This document shows positions 9,608-17,894 of a DNA stretch of 64,000 bases, in pieces (position 1 is the first letter of the stretch; each line of letters begins with the position of its first letter). Origin of the DNA: Streptomyces sp. AC550_RSS872 (GTDB lineage: Bacteria; Actinomycetota; Actinomycetes; Streptomycetales; Streptomycetaceae); assembly GCF_019049285.1 (NCBI RefSeq), contig NZ_JAGMUL010000023.1, forward strand, positions 84,091 through 148,090, read 5' to 3'. The position numbers were made by a program, and so were the translations under genes. The notes under the pieces were generated by a model that was not told the origin of the DNA, searched no databases, and saw nothing but the letters and a program-made list of their open reading frames with translations.

Positions 9608-11890
9608 TCAGGCGACCGCGCTCAGCGTGTCCGCCAGTCGGCGTCGTGCCGCGCGGGACGCCGGGAGGGCGGCGAGCGCGGCGGCGCCGAGCACCGCCGC
9701 CGCGCCGAGCAGCAGCAGGAGGGTGGCGGGCGGACCCTGGGCGATGCCGGCGCCGATGCCGCTCGATCTGCCCTGGGCGTCGATCAGCCAGTGCGCCAGG
9801 GGTACGCCGAGGGCCGTACCGATGACGACCGCGGCCAGGGCCGTGCAGGCGGTGGACGTGACGGTGATCGCGGTGATCTGCCGTGGGGACAGGCCGATGG
9901 CCTTCAGGGCCAGCAGGTCACGTTCGCTCTCGCGGACGGTGCCGCCGATCGCGGTGAGCAGTTCGATGAGCCCGATGAGAGCCAGGACGGCGATCAGGCC
10001 GACGACGACTCCGCGCAAGGGAGAGAGCCCGTCGGCGGGGTTGGGTACGGCGTGGACGTCCAGGCTGCCGTGCCCGGCTGTGGACAGCCGGTCGGCGACT
10101 TGGCCGGGGTCCGCCCCCGGGTCGAGCCGTAGCTCGTAGAGGGTGGGGCCGAGGCCTGGGTCGTTCTCGCGGAGGGTGTCGAGGGAGGTGGAGATGACCC
10201 GGCCGGCGTTCTCCGGTTCGATGCTGCGGCCCACGATGTGCAGGATCTGCGGCTGGTCGCCGACGGTCATCCGCACCCAGTCGCCGACCCGCACGTCCAG
10301 CAGTTCCAGCAGGCCCTGCCCGGCCACCGCCTCGTCGCGGCCCTGGGCCGGGCGGCCCTCGGCCAGGGTGTACGGGTAGGGGTCCGCGTGGGTGCCGAGG
10401 CCGCGCAGGGCGATCGTGGCGGTCTGGCCCGGGACGAGGGCGGCCACCTCGACACCCGGGTAGGCGGCGGCGACCTGCGGGTCGCGTTCCAGCAGGGCGC
10501 GGGTGTCGCGTTCGGCGAGGCCGGAGTCGGCGTGGACGGTCAGGGCGGTCGGCAGGCCGACCTGGTCGGGCCGGCTGTCGAACCGCTCGATCGTGGTCCA
10601 CGCGCTAATCGCAACCACGATCAGCAGCAGCGGCAGCGCGAGCCGGGCGACCGTCGCCAGGGACCGGAGGCGGCGCGTGAAGGCCCGGTGCCAGCCCAGG
10701 ACCAGCGCGGGCGGCAGCCGTAGCCCGAGCGCGCCGCGCGCCACGCCCGAGAGCCGACCGCCGAGCGGAGCGGTCGGCCGCGGCACCGGTACCGGGGGCA
10801 CCCGCCCCGCCCGCCACGCCGCGAGCCCGGTGGTCGCGCCGATGAGCAGCACCGCCGCGACCGGCACCACGACCAGCGCCAGGGTGTGTCCGGGCAACCC
10901 CTGCCAGACCCCGACCGCATCCCCGAGGCGCCCCGGAATACGGCTGCCCAGGGCCTGGAGGACGGAAGCGGCGGCCACCGCGCCCAGCAGGGCGTAGGCC
11001 AGGTGCTGGAGCAGGAAGACGCGAACCACCTGGCCAGGAGTGAAGCCGATCGCCTTCAGCACCGAGATGTCCCGCAGATGCCCGCGGATCCGGGTGCCGA
11101 TCGCCCCGTGCACGGCGAGCCCGGCGGCGACCAGCGCGCCCAGCCCGAACAGGCCCAGCACCTGCCCGAGCAGCCGGTTGTCGCCCTGGGCCTCGGCGCG
11201 CCCCTGCTTCCAGGTGGAGACCTCGCTGACCGCACCGGCGCCGAGTACCGTCACGGCGCGCTGGACGGCGTAGTCGGTGTCGTCGGGGTTGGTCAGTCGC
11301 AGCCCGATCACCTGCCCGCCCGGGTCGCGCACCGCGGACGGCGGAGCCCAGACGAGGCCCGGCTGCTCGCCCGGCCGGTAGCGCGGCTCGGCGCTGTCGG
11401 CGATGCCGAGCACGGTCAGGCTCCGGTCGGTTCCGGGCAGGGTGAGGGTGTCGCCGGGGGCGGCCAGCAGGGCCCGGGCCAGCCGGGTCTCCAAGACCAC
11501 GCCGTCGGGGTTCGCGGGGTCCAGCCAGTGACCGGAGGTGAGGAGCGGGCGGCCCACGGTGGGGCGCTCGGGAGTGCCGCGCAGCTCGACGGAGGCGCGG
11601 GTTCCGCGGGAGGCGAGAGTGGTGGAAGTGGTGGGGTAGGGGCCCGCGACGGAATCGACGCCGTCGAGGTCGGCGAGTTTCCCGGTGTCGGGCGAGGGGC
11701 CGGTGTGCAGCCATACGTGCGCGCCGTGCGCCTGGGTGAAGACGCGCTGCCAGGGGTTGGTGGCGTAGCCGAAGAGGGCCGTGGCCAGCAGGAGCGAGAC
11801 GACGATCCCGGCCGTGGCGAGCACGAGGAACAGGGCCTCGCCGCGGTGCGTGCGCAGATCGGAGTGTGCCCAGCGCAGGGTGGCTCGCAT
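9608..11890 (-). CDS. FtsX-like ABC transporter permease
   Basis: A 760-residue membrane protein of the MacB/FtsX-type superfamily (type VII ABC fold). It has an N-terminal TM helix (GEALFLVLATAGIVVSLLLA), a large extracytoplasmic domain, three TM helices around residues 260-370, a second extracytoplasmic domain and three C-terminal TM helices: the usual two-module layout. ATG 11890 starts 1 bp after the ATPase stop, so the pair is translationally coupled. Such systems work as mechanotransmitters or export lipids, peptides or antibiotics. No substrate can be read here. PadR control suggests an inducible detoxification or envelope function. Confidence 0.88.
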   Translation of the reverse strand: MRATLRWAHSDLRTHRGEALFLVLATAGIVVSLLLATALFGYATNPWQRVFTQAHGAHVWLHTGPSPDTGKLADLDGVDSVAGPYPTTSTTLASRGTRASVELRGTPERPTVGRPLLTSGHWLDPANPDGVVLETRLARALLAAPGDTLTLPGTDRSLTVLGIADSAEPRYRPGEQPGLVWAPPSAVRDPGGQVIGLRLTNPDDTDYAVQRAVTVLGAGAVSEVSTWKQGRAEAQGDNRLLGQVLGLFGLGALVAAGLAVHGAIGTRIRGHLRDISVLKAIGFTPGQVVRVFLLQHLAYALLGAVAAASVLQALGSRIPGRLGDAVGVWQGLPGHTLALVVVPVAAVLLIGATTGLAAWRAGRVPPVPVPRPTAPLGGRLSGVARGALGLRLPPALVLGWHRAFTRRLRSLATVARLALPLLLIVVAISAWTTIERFDSRPDQVGLPTALTVHADSGLAERDTRALLERDPQVAAAYPGVEVAALVPGQTATIALRGLGTHADPYPYTLAEGRPAQGRDEAVAGQGLLELLDVRVGDWVRMTVGDQPQILHIVGRSIEPENAGRVISTSLDTLRENDPGLGPTLYELRLDPGADPGQVADRLSTAGHGSLDVHAVPNPADGLSPLRGVVVGLIAVLALIGLIELLTAIGGTVRESERDLLALKAIGLSPRQITAITVTSTACTALAAVVIGTALGVPLAHWLIDAQGRSSGIGAGIAQGPPATLLLLLGAAAVLGAAALAALPASRAARRRLADTLSAVA

Positions 11891-11891
11891 C

Positions 11892-12812
11892 TCAGTCCCG
11901 GAGCTCCAGCACACCGGATATCCCGGTGCGGCGCGGCGGTGTGCCGCCGTCCAGTTCGGCGTCGTCGGCGATCCGCCCGTCGAAGAAGCTGATCACCCGG
12001 TCCGCCGCGCTCGCCAGCCGTGCGTCATGCGTGACCAGCACGATGGTCTGGCCGCGCTGGTGGAAGCGGGACAGCAGCCGCATCACCTCGCGGGTGCCCT
12101 TGCTGTCCAGGCTGCCGGCGGGCTCGTCGGCCAGCAGCAGCGGCGGACGGTTGACCAGGGCCCGGGCCAGCGCGACCCGCTGCTGCTCGCCACCGGACAG
12201 CTCGCCCGGCATGCTCCGCTCCTTGCCCGTGAGGCCCAGCTCGGCCAGCAGCTCCGCCCGCTCGGCGCGCGCCCGCTTCGGCGGGACGCCGGCCAGCAGC
12301 GCGGGCAGCTCGACGTTGTCGGCGACGGACAGGTCGGAGACCAGGTTGAAGAACTGGAAGACGATCCCGATGCGCTTCCTGCGCTCCACCGCCCAGCGGG
12401 CCTCGCTCCAGCGGTCCGCGCACTCGCCGTCCAGCCAGATGCTCCCGCTGTCCGGGCGCAGCAGCCCGCCCAGCAGATGCAGCAAAGTCGACTTACCGGC
12501 ACCGGACGGACCGGTGACCGCCACGAACTCGCCCTGCCGCACGGAAAGATCCACGCCCCGCACGGCATGTGCCGGCGCGCCCTCGCCGTGATGTGTCTTG
12601 ACCAGGCCCTCGGAGCGCAGCACAGGGCGCTCGGCGCCGGTCCCGGCGCTCTTCGCGCCCGGCCCGGCACTCCTGGCGCCCGGCCCGGCATTCTTCGCGT
12701 CGCGCCCAGCGCTCTTCGCGTCGCGCCCAGCGCTCTTCGCGTCGCGCCCAGCGCTCGTCGCGCCCGCCTCAGCACCGTCGGCGCGCAGCCCAGGAGTGGA
12801 ATCGTCGCTCAC
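11892..12812 (-). CDS. ABC transporter ATP-binding protein with heptad-repeat N-terminus
   Basis: A 306-residue LolD/MacB-type ATPase with Walker A GPSGAGKST, Q-loop IVFQFFNLV, signature LSGGEQQRVALARAL, Walker B LLLADEP and H-loop VTHD. GTG 12812 overlaps the PadR stop by 4 bp (GTGA), so the start is firm. Residues 20-61 are six copies of a seven-residue repeat (SAGRDAK/NAGPGAR type), not seen in normal LolD proteins. They form a charged, probably disordered extension before the ATPase core. It pairs with the permease downstream and is controlled by the PadR gene upstream. Confidence 0.92.
   Translation of the reverse strand: MSDDSTPGLRADGAEAGATSAGRDAKSAGRDAKSAGRDAKNAGPGARSAGPGAKSAGTGAERPVLRSEGLVKTHHGEGAPAHAVRGVDLSVRQGEFVAVTGPSGAGKSTLLHLLGGLLRPDSGSIWLDGECADRWSEARWAVERRKRIGIVFQFFNLVSDLSVADNVELPALLAGVPPKRARAERAELLAELGLTGKERSMPGELSGGEQQRVALARALVNRPPLLLADEPAGSLDSKGTREVMRLLSRFHQRGQTIVLVTHDARLASAADRVISFFDGRIADDAELDGGTPPRRTGISGVLELRD
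12630..12755 (-). repeat. six 21-bp coding repeats in the ABC ATPase gene
   Basis: Six in-frame 21-bp units encode SAGRDAK x3, NAGPGAR, SAGPGAK and SAGTGAE. The first three (protein order) are nearly identical in DNA, implying recent slippage or unequal exchange. Copy number probably varies between strains. Confidence 0.85.
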
Positions 12813-13324
12813 TCCAGCTCCTCCAGCTCTTCCTGGCACCGCTCCAGCCAGTCGAGATCGGCCTGAAGGTGCAGCATCGCGCCCTCGATCAGCAGATGCG
12901 CGATGCGGTTGTCCCGGTCCTCGGCGGCGGCCAGCTTCGACAGTTGACGCATGGTGTTCAGGTACTGGCGCCGCTGTTGGTTGATGAGGGAGATCTGGTC
13001 GGCGAGACCGGTCTGCGGGGCGACGGCCAGCTTCATGAAGAACTCGTCCCGCACCCGTGGCTCGTCCTCGGGCTCCTCGAACCAGGCGCGCAGCGCCTCA
13101 CGCCCGGCGTCGGTGAGGTGGTAGACCTTCTTGTTGGGCCGGCTCGACTGCTCGACGTCCTCGCCCTCTATCAGCCCCGATTTCTCGAGACGGCCGAGGG
13201 TCACATAGATCTGGCCGACGTTCGGCTGAGGGTACGCGGAGCCCAGCAGTTGCTCAAGGTCCTGCTTCAGCTCGTAGCCGTGCGCCGGGCCGCGTGCCAG
13301 CAGGGCCAGGAGGGGCAGCCGCAC
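12809..13324 (-). CDS. PadR-family transcriptional regulator
   Basis: 171 residues. The N-terminal winged helix (RLPLLALLARGPAHGYEL, then QIYVTLGRLEKSGLIE) is the PadR signature. The C-terminal helical dimerisation domain (about 90-171) contains a long coiled region ending EELEELE. GTG 13324 has a GAGGAGGAGAGG Shine-Dalgarno. It is the first gene of a coupled regulator-ATPase-permease operon, the standard arrangement in which PadR represses the transporter until a ligand binds. A palindrome 55 bp upstream (13379-13393) is a plausible autoregulatory operator, shared with the divergent solute-binding protein gene. Confidence 0.9.
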   Translation of the reverse strand: MRLPLLALLARGPAHGYELKQDLEQLLGSAYPQPNVGQIYVTLGRLEKSGLIEGEDVEQSSRPNKKVYHLTDAGREALRAWFEEPEDEPRVRDEFFMKLAVAPQTGLADQISLINQQRRQYLNTMRQLSKLAAAEDRDNRIAHLLIEGAMLHLQADLDWLERCQEELEELE

Positions 13325-13378
13325 TCGACCTCTCCTCCTCGCATCCTGGGTAATGTGCTGCGAGCCCTAGTATCGCGC

Positions 13379-13393
13379 ATACCTAACAGGTAT
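13379..13393. promoter_or_regulatory. palindrome in the divergent padR / solute-binding-protein gap
   Basis: ATACCT-AAC-AGGTAT is a perfect 6-bp inverted repeat with a 3-bp spacer in the 126-bp divergent region. I infer it is a PadR operator. It does not exactly match the classical PadR ATGT/ACAT half-sites. Confidence 0.4.
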
Positions 13394-13450
13394 ACATGGC
13401 CTCTGACCCCGGACGAAGAAGTTCGGCGCCAGGTGTACAGGGAGGAACCT

Positions 13451-14722
13451 ATGCGGTGGATCCATGCCGCCGGTAGGGGCCTTCTCGTCCTCGTGGTGAT
13501 CCTGACCGGCTACGTCGCCTCCGGCGCACGTGCCGACGAGGGCCCCGCGAGCGGCAGGGGACCGATGACCCTCGCCACCGCCGGAGACCTCACGGGCTAT
13601 CTCGGCTCCGTCCTGGACGGCTGGAACCGTACCCACCCCGACGAGAAGGTCACCCTCGTCGAGCTGCCCGACTCCGCCGACGAGACCCATGCGCAGATGA
13701 CCACCGACCTGCGCGCCGGCGACCGCAGCCGATTCGACATCCTCAACATCGACGTCAGCTGGACCTCGGAGTTCGCCGCGCAGGGCTGGATCCGTCCGCT
13801 GGCCCGCGACCGCTTCCCGCTGGACACCTTCCTGCCTCCGGTCGTGGACACGGCGACCTACGACAGACAGCTCTACGCCGTCCCGTACGTCACCAATGCC
13901 GGCCTGCTCCTCTACCGCAAGGACATCCTCGCCAAGGAGGGCGTCGACCCCCCGCGCACTTGGGCCGAACTGGAACGGGCCGCGAGGGCCATCGCGCCGA
14001 AGTACGGCCTCGACGGCTACGCGGGCCAGTTCCTGCCCTACGAGGGCCTCACCGTGAACGCCGCCGAGGCCGTCTACTCGGCGGGCGGCTCGATCCTCGG
14101 CGACGAGGGCGAGCGCGTCACCGTGAACTCGACGGCGGCCCGCGACGGCATCGACTTCCTCGCCCGGGGCGTGCGCGAGGGCTGGATCCCCAAGCAGGCG
14201 CTGACCTACAAGGAGGAGGAGTCCAAGCAGGCCTTCCAGGACGGACGCCTGCTCTTCCTCCGTAACTGGCCGTACGCCTATGTCGGCGCGTCGGCCAAGG
14301 GTTCGCCGGTCTCCGGGAAGATCGGTGCGGTGCCGCTGCCGGGTCCGGACGGGCCGGGCAGGAGCGTGCTGGGCGGCTCCAACCTGGCCGTCAGCGCCCA
14401 CGCCCGGCATCCCGACTCGGCCGCCCGGCTGATCGCGTACCTGACCAGTGAGCCCGTCCAGCGCCAGGTCCTCACGCGCGGCGCGCTGCCGCCCGTACGG
14501 GCCGACCTGTACGAGGATCCCGCGCTGGTGCGGGAGTTCCCGTATCTGCCGACCCTGCGCGAGAGCGTGCGCACGGCCGCGCCGCGCCCCAAGAGCCCCC
14601 GCTACGACCAGGTGAGCCTGGTGGTGCAGGCCGTCGTGCACGACGCGATGACCGGGCGCGAGACGCCCGCGGCAGCTGTGCGGCGGCTGGCGAGGGAGCT
14701 CGCCGCCATCTCCTCTCGCTAG
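13451..14722 (+). CDS. extracellular solute-binding protein, sugar ABC type
   Basis: A 423-residue family 1 (MalE-like) binding protein. It has an N-terminal hydrophobic leader (GLLVLVVILTGYVASGARA) but no lipobox cysteine, so it is either cleaved and secreted or stays anchored by an uncleaved helix. Recognisable features are LVELPDSADETHAQMTTDLRAG-like early strands, FDILNIDVSWTSEFAAQGWI, and a C-terminal HPDSAARLIAYLTSEPVQRQV helix. ATG 13451 has GGAGG at 13441. No permease is adjacent. It is followed by the glucosidase and a second binding protein with permeases, so the two proteins may feed one transporter with different ligands. Confidence 0.85.
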   Translation: MRWIHAAGRGLLVLVVILTGYVASGARADEGPASGRGPMTLATAGDLTGYLGSVLDGWNRTHPDEKVTLVELPDSADETHAQMTTDLRAGDRSRFDILNIDVSWTSEFAAQGWIRPLARDRFPLDTFLPPVVDTATYDRQLYAVPYVTNAGLLLYRKDILAKEGVDPPRTWAELERAARAIAPKYGLDGYAGQFLPYEGLTVNAAEAVYSAGGSILGDEGERVTVNSTAARDGIDFLARGVREGWIPKQALTYKEEESKQAFQDGRLLFLRNWPYAYVGASAKGSPVSGKIGAVPLPGPDGPGRSVLGGSNLAVSAHARHPDSAARLIAYLTSEPVQRQVLTRGALPPVRADLYEDPALVREFPYLPTLRESVRTAAPRPKSPRYDQVSLVVQAVVHDAMTGRETPAAAVRRLARELAAISSR

Positions 14723-14738
14723 TTACTTGTTAAGTAAC
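14722..14738. promoter_or_regulatory. 17-bp operator-like palindrome upstream of the glucosidase operon
   Basis: GTTACTT-GTT-AAGTAAC is a perfect 7-bp inverted repeat starting at the last base of the preceding stop codon. Its complement matches 12 of 17 positions at 14840-14856, over the promoter of the next gene, including an uninterrupted TACTTAACA. Two copies 118 bp apart suggest repressor binding, possibly with looping (inference). Confidence 0.5.
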
Positions 14739-14820
14739 GCCAAGGTCTCTTCTGTGGCCGTTCCGCCCTGAAATAGGCGGATATAAAGCCCTGACTGTCC
14801 GGTAGCTTGCGTCCAGTTCA

Positions 14821-14857
14821 TTGACACCCTCCTGAAACAGCTACTTAACATGCATGC
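14821..14857 (+). promoter_or_regulatory. leaderless promoter of the GH13 glucosidase with overlapping operator
   Basis: TTGACA (14821-14826), a 19-bp spacer and TAACAT (14846-14851) place transcription start at or beside ATG 14858. No Shine-Dalgarno is present, so a leaderless mRNA is likely. The second copy of the operator-like motif (14840-14856) covers the -10 element. Confidence 0.55.
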
Positions 14858-16492
14858 ATGCTGAGTAAGTACCACTGGTGGCGTGACGCGGTGATCTACC
14901 AGGTCTACGTCCGCAGCTTCCTCGACAGCACCGGCGACGGTGTCGGCGATCTCGCCGGTGTCCGGGCCGGGCTGCCGTATCTGAAGAAGCTGGGCGTCGA
15001 CGGGATCTGGCTGAGCCCCTTCTATCCCTCGCCGCAGCACGACCACGGCTACGACGTCGCCGACTACTGCGACGTCGACCCCCTCTTCGGTGATCTCGCC
15101 GAGTTCGACCTGCTGGTCGCGGCGGCCCGGCGGATCGGGATCAAGGTGCTGCTCGACATCGTCCCGAACCACTGCTCCAGCGAGCACCCGTGGTTCGAGG
15201 AGGCGCTGGCCGCCGAGCCCGGCAGCGCCGCCCGTGCCCGTTTCCACTTCGCCGACGGCCGGGGGAGCGACGGCGAGGAGCCGCCCAACAACTGGCACTC
15301 CATGTTCGGCGGCCCGGCCTGGAGCCGGGTGACCGAGGCGGACGGGCGGTCCGGCCAGTGGTACCTGCACATGTTCGCGCCCGAGCAGCCCGACTGGAAC
15401 TGGCGCAACCCCGAGATCGGCGCCGAGTTCGACCGCATCCTCCGCTTCTGGCTGGACCGCGGTATCGACGGCTTCCGCATCGACGTCGCCGCCGGCCTCT
15501 ACAAGCACCCCGAGCTGCCCGACTCCGACGACCCGGAGGCCGACGCCCGCACCCGCGACTCGGTCAACCCGCTCGCCTGGAACCAGCCCGAGGTGCACGA
15601 GGTGTGGCGCCAGTGGCGTTCCATATGCGAGGAGTACACCGCCCGCGACGGCCGCGAGCGCCTCCTCGTCGGCGAGGTCTCCGTGCCGACCGCGCGCGAG
15701 CACGCCCAGTACGTCCGCTCCGACGAGCTCCACCAGGCCTTCTTCTTCGACCTGCTCAGCGCCCCCTGGGAGGCCGACGCATTCCGCAAGGTCATCTCCG
15801 AGGCCATGCAGGACATCGCCGGCACCGGCTCCACGGTCACCTGGGTCCTCAACAACCACGACCAGGTCCGCACCGTCACCCGCTACGGCGAACCAGCCAC
15901 CGAGGGCACGGGTCTCGGCGCCGCCCGCGCCCGCGCCGCCGCGCTGCTGATGCTGGCGCTGCCCGGAGCGGCGTACATCTACCAGGGCGAGGAGCTGGGT
16001 CTGCCCGAGGTCGTCGACCTGCCCGACGACGTCCTCACCGACCCGATCTTCCACCGCACCGGCAGCCGGGCCCGCATCCGCGACGGCTGCCGGGTGCCGC
16101 TGCCGTGGTCGGGCCAGGCGTCGCCCTTCGGCTTCACCTCAGGCGCCGAGAGTGCCAAGCCGTGGCTGCCGCAGCCGGAGTACTTCGCCGAGTACGCCAC
16201 CGACCGCGCCCTCGCCGACACCCGCTCCTTCTGGCACCTGTACCGGGACGGTCTCCAGCTCCGCGACGCCCTGCCCCAGTTGGGTGAAGGCACGCTGCGC
16301 TGGCTGGACAGTCCGCCCGGCGTCCTGGCCTTCGTCCGCGGCGACGGCCTCGTCTGCGCCGTCAACTTCGGTACGGCGCCCACCCCGGCGCCGGTCTCCG
16401 GCACTCCACTGCTGTCCAGCGGCCCCTGCCCGGCCGGGGTGCTGCCCGGCTCGACGGCCGCGTGGTGGATCGGCGACGACGCCGACCACTGA
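14858..16492 (+). CDS. GH13-family alpha-glucosidase (oligo-1,6-glucosidase / trehalose-related type)
   Basis: A 544-residue cytoplasmic alpha-amylase-superfamily enzyme. Conserved regions are YQVYVRSFLDSTGDGVGDL, DIVPNH (region I), GFRIDVA with the nucleophile Asp (region II), LLVGE with the acid/base Glu (region III), and NNHDQVR (region IV). No signal peptide is present, so it acts on oligosaccharides already imported. Three overlapping ATGCATG repeats surround the start. ATG 14858 is chosen for length and because it sits 6 nt after the -10. It leads an operon with a binding protein and two permeases, so it very likely hydrolyses the imported alpha-glucoside. Confidence 0.92.
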   Translation: MLSKYHWWRDAVIYQVYVRSFLDSTGDGVGDLAGVRAGLPYLKKLGVDGIWLSPFYPSPQHDHGYDVADYCDVDPLFGDLAEFDLLVAAARRIGIKVLLDIVPNHCSSEHPWFEEALAAEPGSAARARFHFADGRGSDGEEPPNNWHSMFGGPAWSRVTEADGRSGQWYLHMFAPEQPDWNWRNPEIGAEFDRILRFWLDRGIDGFRIDVAAGLYKHPELPDSDDPEADARTRDSVNPLAWNQPEVHEVWRQWRSICEEYTARDGRERLLVGEVSVPTAREHAQYVRSDELHQAFFFDLLSAPWEADAFRKVISEAMQDIAGTGSTVTWVLNNHDQVRTVTRYGEPATEGTGLGAARARAAALLMLALPGAAYIYQGEELGLPEVVDLPDDVLTDPIFHRTGSRARIRDGCRVPLPWSGQASPFGFTSGAESAKPWLPQPEYFAEYATDRALADTRSFWHLYRDGLQLRDALPQLGEGTLRWLDSPPGVLAFVRGDGLVCAVNFGTAPTPAPVSGTPLLSSGPCPAGVLPGSTAAWWIGDDADH

Positions 16493-16550
16493 AGCCCTCC
16501 AGGAGCCCCGAGCTCCCGTCAACTCCCACCCCCCCGAAGGGACATCAACG

Positions 16551-17888
16551 ATGATGCGACGACGTACGACCCTGCTCACCGGCTGCACCGCCCTCGTCCT
16601 GGCGCTCGGCGCGACCGCCTGTGGCGGCGGACCGGTCTCCGCCGGCGGCGGAGACAAGGCGCTCGGCGGACAGACGATCACCGTGGCCGGCGTGTGGACC
16701 GGCACCGAGCAGAAGAACTTCCAGAAGGTCCTGGACGCGTTCACCGAGAAGACCGGCGCAAAGACGACGTTCGTGTCCACCGGGGACAACGTCTCCACCG
16801 TCGTCGGCAGCAAGATCGAGGGCGGCAACGCCCCCGACGTGGTGATGGTCCCGCAGGTCGGCGTGCTCCAGCAGTTCGCGAAGAACGACTGGCTCAAGCC
16901 GCTGTCCAAGACCGCCCAGAAGTCCGTCGACGCCAACTTCGCGCCCGTGTGGAAGGACTACGGAAGCGTCGACGACACCCTCTACGGCCTCTACTTCAAG
17001 GCCGCCCACAAGTCGACCGTGTGGTACAGCCCCGACGCCCTCGCCCAGGCCGGTGTCGAGCCGCCGAAGTCGTACGACGACCTGCTGAAGGCCGGCCGGA
17101 CCGTCTCCGACTCCGGCCTTGCCGCGTTCTCCGTCGCCGGGCAGGACGGCTGGACGCTGACCGACTGGTTCGAGAACGTCTACCTCTCCCAGGCCGGACC
17201 CGAGAAGTACGACGCCCTCGCCGCGCACCAGCTGAAGTGGACCGACGCGTCCGTCGTCGAGGCCCTCACCACCCTGGGCAAGCTGTTCAAGGACAAGCAG
17301 CTGATCGCGGGCGGCCAGCAGGGCGCCCTCAACACCGACTTCCCCGGCTCGGTGGAGAAGGTCTTCGGGCCCGAGCCCGAGGCGGGCATGGTCTACGAGG
17401 GCGACTTCGTCGCGGGCGTCGCCAAGGACCAGTTCGGCAAGAAGATCGGCGAGGACGCGAACTTCTTCCCCTTCCCCGCCGTCGGCGGCGGCAAGGCGCC
17501 GGTGGTGAGTGGTGGTGACGCGGCGGTCGTCCTGAAGGACGGCAAGAACCAGAAGGCCGGCATGGCGCTGCTGGAGTACCTGGCGACGCCGGAGGCCGCG
17601 GCGGTGTGGGCGGAGGCAGGAGGCTTCCTGTCCCCGAACAAGAACGTCGACCTCGCGTCGTACGGCGACGACGTGACCCGGGCGACCGCCAAGTCCCTCG
17701 TCTCCGCGGGCGATTCGAACTCGGTCCGCTTCGACATGTCCGACCAGGCCCCGGCCGCGTTCGGCGGCACCAAGGGCGCGGGCGAGTGGAAGCTCCTCCA
17801 GGACTTCCTGCGCGACCCGTCCGACCCGAAGGGCACCGCGGCGAAGCTGGAGGCCGCGGCGGCCAAGGCGTACGAGGGCCAGGGCTGA
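16551..17888 (+). CDS. sugar ABC transporter substrate-binding lipoprotein
   Basis: A 445-residue MalE-like lipoprotein. The signal peptide ends in a lipobox LGATAC with the acylated Cys at residue 24. Mature-protein features are ITVAGVWTGTEQKNFQKVLDAF, then GNAPDVVMVPQVGVL, and the C-terminal KAGMALLEYLATPEAAAVWAE helix. ATG 16551 has GAAGGGA at 16536-16542. It lies 58 bp after the glucosidase and 6 bp before the first permease, so the four genes form one uptake and hydrolysis operon. Confidence 0.93.
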   Translation: MMRRRTTLLTGCTALVLALGATACGGGPVSAGGGDKALGGQTITVAGVWTGTEQKNFQKVLDAFTEKTGAKTTFVSTGDNVSTVVGSKIEGGNAPDVVMVPQVGVLQQFAKNDWLKPLSKTAQKSVDANFAPVWKDYGSVDDTLYGLYFKAAHKSTVWYSPDALAQAGVEPPKSYDDLLKAGRTVSDSGLAAFSVAGQDGWTLTDWFENVYLSQAGPEKYDALAAHQLKWTDASVVEALTTLGKLFKDKQLIAGGQQGALNTDFPGSVEKVFGPEPEAGMVYEGDFVAGVAKDQFGKKIGEDANFFPFPAVGGGKAPVVSGGDAAVVLKDGKNQKAGMALLEYLATPEAAAVWAEAGGFLSPNKNVDLASYGDDVTRATAKSLVSAGDSNSVRFDMSDQAPAAFGGTKGAGEWKLLQDFLRDPSDPKGTAAKLEAAAAKAYEGQG

Positions 17889-17894
17889 CGCGAC

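Noticed and set aside
9551..10139. Overlapping plus-strand ORFs opposite the FtsX-like permease end
   Set aside because: Arg/Gly-rich shadow translations antisense to a clear transmembrane domain.
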